The notes beneath the pieces were generated by a model, which was not told the origin of the DNA, did not search any database, and was given only the letters and a program-made list of their open reading frames with translations. Positions 60,452 through 64,000 of a stretch of DNA of 64,000 nt are shown here, piece after piece. The translations under genes and the position numbers were made by a program. The DNA is from CAYSPT01 sp964432985. GTDB lineage: Bacteria; Muiribacteriota; CAYSPT01. Positions within the stretch are counted from its first letter, which is position 1. Every line of letters begins with the position of its first letter. The stretch covers positions 48,849-112,848 of the forward strand of contig CAYSPT010000009.1 in the NCBI GenBank assembly GCA_964432985.1. The letters run 5' to 3'.

Positions 60452-61378
60452 TCACCTCTTTACGCACGCCAGCTCGAAGGCGAGCCGCATGGAGTTATAC
60501 TTCGTAGCAACATCATCCGATCGGGATGGAAAAACTATGGGAGTGCCGCCGCCAACCACTACGCTGGCCGAACATGCCCTGGCAAAATACACAAGGATCT
60601 TGCACAGCAGTATTCCCGCTTCCGCAGCCGGCATCATGAGCACGTTGGCAGTCCCGGCCACCGGTGAGCGAATTCCCTTGATGGCCGCCGCTTCCTCCGA
60701 CACGGCATTATCTAGTGCCAGAGGACCGTCAACTACGGCTCCTTTTATCTGGCCGATTTGCACCATCTTCACCAGGGCAGCGGAATCAACCGTGTGCGGC
60801 ATATGTAAATAGTCTATCTTTTCTATTGCTGCGATAAGAGCGATCAGCGGTTTGTTCCATCCGAGCTTGTGACAAAAACCAACTACGTTTTTCAATATGG
60901 TCACTTTTTCCGCCAGACGCGGTGCAACGTGCACGGTCGGGTCGGTAACCACGATCAACCGGTCGAAGCCGGGGACTTCGAACAAAACGATATGACTCAA
61001 CCGATCCAGTATTTTCAGATCTCCCAGCGCATTGCCGTAATGGAGAAGAAAATCCTGAGATGTCATTTGCCCCGGGAACAGTAGATTTCCGGCACTGGTT
61101 TTCTCGATTTCGATACCTTGCCGGACCGCTTCGGCATCATCCGTTGTGTGAAAGACATCGAGTTTTTTTTCATCCAGGTGGACTTCCCGTGCGAGTGTCT
61201 GAATCCGGCCAGAATCTCCGATCAAAGAAGCCCCCGATATGAATCCGTCGTTAAAACCTCTCAACAGCGCATCAAAAACCAGTTTCTCCTCGGGACGGAC
61301 GACAACCATGTGACAACTCTCTGCCGTGTCCCTGGAAAAAACATCATCGAAGCATTTAAAGCGATACGGCATACTCAT
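60452..61378 (-). CDS. Phosphate acyltransferase-like protein (divergent Ptb paralogue 3)
   Basis: 308 residues. The C-terminal half is normal (VDGPLALDNAVSEEAAAIKG, SPVAGTANVLMMPAAEAGILL). The N-terminal half departs: the LMKG segment is replaced by LLFPGQMTSQDFLLHYGN, and the usual DGGINIAP reads DPTVHVAP. These changes fall in the region that lines the substrate pocket in the family, so another acyl group, or a partner function in a hetero-complex with paralogue 2, is possible. First of the three genes after buk. Confidence 0.83.
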   Translation of the reverse strand: MSMPYRFKCFDDVFSRDTAESCHMVVVRPEEKLVFDALLRGFNDGFISGASLIGDSGRIQTLAREVHLDEKKLDVFHTTDDAEAVRQGIEIEKTSAGNLLFPGQMTSQDFLLHYGNALGDLKILDRLSHIVLFEVPGFDRLIVVTDPTVHVAPRLAEKVTILKNVVGFCHKLGWNKPLIALIAAIEKIDYLHMPHTVDSAALVKMVQIGQIKGAVVDGPLALDNAVSEEAAAIKGIRSPVAGTANVLMMPAAEAGILLCKILVYFARACSASVVVGGGTPIVFPSRSDDVATKYNSMRLAFELACVKR

Positions 61379-61511
61379 AACTCCTTTACTTTAAATACCT
61401 AGCTCTATGCTAATTATGTAACTATGACTACTTTCACGAGGTGAAAGCCCGCAAAAAAAAGGACTGGAACGAAGCAATTTTAGCACAACGGCCGTACACA
61501 AACAAGGTGCG

Positions 61512-62585
61512 TCATTCGTACTCCCGTTCCTGTTCTTCACCCTTCAAAACTCTCAAAGCACCGGCGGCTAGAGCTTTCATCTCGTCTTCACCGGGATACA
61601 CACGGATGGGGCCGAGAAAGGAAATCAGTGCCTTGAGTTTTTCCAGGAGCCGTTCAGACCGGGCCAGCCCACCGGTGAGTACGACAGCATTGAGCTTACC
61701 GCCCAAACTGGCGGCCATGGAACCTATTTCTTTAGCAATCTGATAGATCATGGCTTCGTACACGATGCGGGCTTCGTCGTCGCCATCGTCGATACGACGC
61801 TCGATTTCCCGGATGTCCGGAGTTCCAAGATATCCTGTCAACCCGCCCTTCTTGATCATGGCTTCGAGCAACTCGCCCTCGGTGTACTTTCCGGAAAAGC
61901 AGAGTTTGACCAACTGATTGGTAGGCACTCCGCCGGAGCGTTCGGGAGAGAACGGTCCTCCTTCGTTGGCGTTTGACACGTCCACCATCCGGCCCGCCCG
62001 GTGAGCGGTTACGGAAATCCCGCTGCCCAGATGTGCTACCACCAGGGTAAGTTGATCGTACGGTTTCCCTAGATCGACTGCCACAAGCCTGCACACGGCC
62101 TTGATATTGAGGGCGTGTGCCTGGGACAAACGGACGACTTCAGGAAAACCGGAAATCCTGGCAACCAGTATCATCTCGTCCACCGATACGGGATCAACAA
62201 TATAGGCGGGAATTGCCCTTCGTGAAGCAACAGTATGCGCCAGAATCCCTCCCAGCAGCGATACATGTTCCGCAGCCGGGTTGAGGCGCAGATCGTGAAG
62301 CAGCACCTTGTTGACACGGTAGGTACCGCTCTGAAGTGGTTTGATGGGACCACCTCTTCCCACCACCGCATCCAGGGTTCCTTCCCTGACACCGTGCTTT
62401 GACAAAAAGCGTTGCACTACACCGGTACGAAAATCTTCCTGCTCGTAGATATTTTTAAAGAGTCCCAGTTCGACTCTGGAATGCTCGATGTTCTCCACGA
62501 ACAGCGGCTGGGTATTCTCGAACAGTCCTATTTTAGTAGAAGAAGAGCCGGGGTTAATAGCAAGAATCCTGTATGTATCCTTCAC
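61512..62585 (-). CDS. buk: Butyrate kinase family acyl kinase
   Basis: 357 residues. Makes ATP from acyl phosphate and ADP. Acetokinase-fold motifs: AINPGSSSTKIGLFE, VVGRGGPIKPLQSGTYRVN, AHLGSGISVTAHRAGRMVD, GGPFSPERSGGVP, and VVLTGGLARSERLLEKL. GTG start; AGGAGG seven bases upstream. First gene of the leftward operon with three Ptb genes and Etf, so transport of acyl-CoA to acyl phosphate to ATP is the expected direction. Chain-length specificity cannot be read from sequence. Confidence 0.94.
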   Translation of the reverse strand: MKDTYRILAINPGSSSTKIGLFENTQPLFVENIEHSRVELGLFKNIYEQEDFRTGVVQRFLSKHGVREGTLDAVVGRGGPIKPLQSGTYRVNKVLLHDLRLNPAAEHVSLLGGILAHTVASRRAIPAYIVDPVSVDEMILVARISGFPEVVRLSQAHALNIKAVCRLVAVDLGKPYDQLTLVVAHLGSGISVTAHRAGRMVDVSNANEGGPFSPERSGGVPTNQLVKLCFSGKYTEGELLEAMIKKGGLTGYLGTPDIREIERRIDDGDDEARIVYEAMIYQIAKEIGSMAASLGGKLNAVVLTGGLARSERLLEKLKALISFLGPIRVYPGEDEMKALAAGALRVLKGEEQEREYE

Positions 62586-62613
62586 TTGAATCCCTCCTGA
62601 AATTACTGCGAGG

Positions 62614-62642
62614 TATATACTCTATATAATATTATATGTCAA
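62614..62642 (-). promoter_or_regulatory. Candidate promoter of the buk-ptb-etf operon
   Basis: Reading leftward: perfect -35 TTGACA (62637-62642), 17-base spacer, -10 TATATA (62614-62619). The spacer is unusually A/T-rich and contains another TATAAT close to the -35. Start near 62607, about 22 bases before the GTG of buk. Confidence 0.6.
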
Positions 62643-62748
62643 CAGCTTTACACATGATAAGGCAGCTTTGCAGGGAAAGCTAAGGTGGACAATCACGGAA
62701 GAAATGAGTTAGTATCGAGACAGAGAGAATTGTGGAAGGAAACCGAAC

Positions 62749-64000
62749 ATGAAACAAGCATTTTATTTAAGGCCTGTCTGTACTGCCGCAGTTTTGCTCA
62801 TCCTGCAACTCTGTTCGGCACCAGCCAGCGCCGACGACATCGGGATAAGCATGAGCTCGATCGAAAGCAGCGGTTTTCCGGGGATCACCTTTTACTCCAC
62901 TATTACCTACCGGGGGAAACCGGTCAAAAACCTGACCAGGATGCATTTTGACCTCAAAGAGGATAATCACCTGATAACAGAGTTTTCCATTGAGCTGCGG
63001 AGAGACCCGATAACCGTCGCCCTGGTGCTAGACAGCTCGGGTTCCGTCCGCGATTTTATCGATGAAATAAAGAAAGGCGCCCGGTTATTCATAGAAAATC
63101 TGAAGGATGCCGATCGGGCGATGGTCATCGAGTTCGGAGACAATGTCATCCTCTCACAAAAATTGACGTTTGATAAATACCCGCTGCTCTCAGCCATCGA
63201 TGAACTGCGGGCTTCCGGAGCCACCAAACTCTACGATGCCGCCTACCGGGGACTGGAAGAGCTCGACCGGAGACACTCATACCTGGTGCTCTTCACAGAC
63301 GGCCGTGACGTGGAATACTCAGGCGATACCCGGCAGTACAGCGACCACACGGTAAAGGAAGTCGTTTCGCTTGCCAGGAGGAAAAACATCCCGATCCACA
63401 CCATCGGCGTTGGGAAGGAAATTGACGGAAAAATACTGAAAAAGATGGCCAGTGCCACCGGAGGAAGTTTTTTCAAGACCCTCGACCCATCGAAGATTTC
63501 CCTGATATACAAAAGAGTATCAGAACTGCTCAGTTATCACTACTTCTTCAACTACCGCTCTCCGAACCTCAAACGGGACGGCGCCTGGCGTCATGTCCGG
63601 CTTAAGGAAAAAAAATCGAGCACCGAAGCCACCGGCCGTTACCGGATAGGAAGCGGCAGAACGAACGCACCCGGAGCCACAGGTAAGACCGGTTCTACCG
63701 GTTCGGGAACTTCCACCGGACGGAGTTCACGGGGACGAACAATTTCCATCCCGAACGCACCTGATATTCCAAAAGCACCCGGGGTTCCGCAGGTGCCGGA
63801 CATTCCATCGGTGAAGTGGCCCGACCCTGTTACGCCCGATTCGCCGGATTTTACTATGCCGACGCCGCCAGACCCGGTCATCCCGAAACCGCCGGACTCG
63901 CCGGATCCGGTCATCCCGGACTCGCCGGACCAGGTCATTCCGGAGCCGCCGGAACCACCGGATTTAACCCTGCCAGAACCACCCGAACCTCCTCAATGGC
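62749..64000 (+). CDS. Secreted von Willebrand factor A domain protein (3' partial)
   Basis: At least 417 residues, running off the window. Signal peptide (TAAVLLILQLCSAPASA-DD). VWA domain at about 88-270: MIDAS D95-S-S-G-S99 (VLDSSGSVRDF), Thr in SGATKLYDAAY, Asp in LFTDGRDVEYSG. A Ser/Gly/Thr-rich linker (about 300-340) leads to a strongly Pro-Asp-rich tail repeating PDPVIP/PDSP/PEPPEPP units, probably an extended wall- or surface-spanning rod. AAGGA lies about eight bases before ATG. Confidence 0.85.
   Translation, partial: MKQAFYLRPVCTAAVLLILQLCSAPASADDIGISMSSIESSGFPGITFYSTITYRGKPVKNLTRMHFDLKEDNHLITEFSIELRRDPITVALVLDSSGSVRDFIDEIKKGARLFIENLKDADRAMVIEFGDNVILSQKLTFDKYPLLSAIDELRASGATKLYDAAYRGLEELDRRHSYLVLFTDGRDVEYSGDTRQYSDHTVKEVVSLARRKNIPIHTIGVGKEIDGKILKKMASATGGSFFKTLDPSKISLIYKRVSELLSYHYFFNYRSPNLKRDGAWRHVRLKEKKSSTEATGRYRIGSGRTNAPGATGKTGSTGSGTSTGRSSRGRTISIPNAPDIPKAPGVPQVPDIPSVKWPDPVTPDSPDFTMPTPPDPVIPKPPDSPDPVIPDSPDQVIPEPPEPPDLTLPEPPEPPQW

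Overview
The window (about 50-55% GC by eye, gene-dense, two 100-base scaffold gaps) looks like a chromosomal segment of a strictly anaerobic bacterium with an outer membrane, probably an uncultured deep lineage; I cannot name a phylum. Anaerobic signs are a tungsten/molybdenum aldehyde:ferredoxin oxidoreductase, an EtfA with a fused ferredoxin domain and many Fe-S proteins. Outer-membrane signs are a TPR protein ending in a beta-barrel with C-terminal Phe, an OmpH/Skp-like secreted pair, a secretin-like protein and lipoproteins. No rRNA, tRNA, CRISPR array or phage was recognised.

Layout. 1-10 kb: pyrimidine catabolism. A nucleobase permease and preT-preA read right behind a near-consensus promoter. 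Facing them, an operon headed by AOR (its own promoter at 10037-10066) runs AOR, MoaD/ThiS-like carrier, beta-ureidopropionase, dihydropyrimidinase, class III aminotransferase. The two blocks end on a shared bidirectional terminator at 4038-4080. 11-14.2 kb: family III CoA-transferase and methylmalonyl-CoA mutase catalytic subunit. 14.3-17 kb: minor pseudopilin operon. 18-23.5 kb: a secreted phosphodiesterase-like repeat protein, then methylmalonyl-CoA epimerase, two SAM methyltransferases, the B12-binding mutase subunit and MeaB. 23.5-26 kb: MoeA and a YgeW-like catabolic transcarbamylase. 26-29 kb: paired terminator repeats, a MITE-like element and a FapA/DUF342 protein. 29-39.7 kb: a long leftward block of envelope, signalling and HEAT-repeat genes. 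39.8-52 kb: FHA protein, secretin-like protein, OmpH-like pair, a 1348-residue secreted protein, TPR protein, tyrosine phosphatase. 52-62.6 kb: adenylate kinase, then a leftward operon buk - three ptb paralogues - etfB - etfA - SLH/TPR/beta-barrel protein - DUF2238 protein. 62.7 kb to the end: a truncated VWA protein.

How the genes may work together (inference): thymine or uracil is imported, reduced by PreTA, opened by dihydropyrimidinase, decarbamoylated and transaminated to (methyl)malonate semialdehyde. AOR could oxidise the aldehyde to (methyl)malonate, the CoA-transferase activate it, and epimerase plus the split B12 mutase, with MeaB, deliver succinyl-CoA. MoeA and the MoaD-like carrier fit cofactor supply for AOR. 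Ptb/Buk would allow ATP formation from acyl-CoA, with the Etf linking flavin and ferredoxin electron pools.

A second theme is unusual DNA structure. Short tandem duplications sit near many gene boundaries, including two independent 59-bp duplications of a coupled start site that leave a 20-22 codon leader ORF bridging two genes, and a gene whose 3' end is repeated five times downstream.
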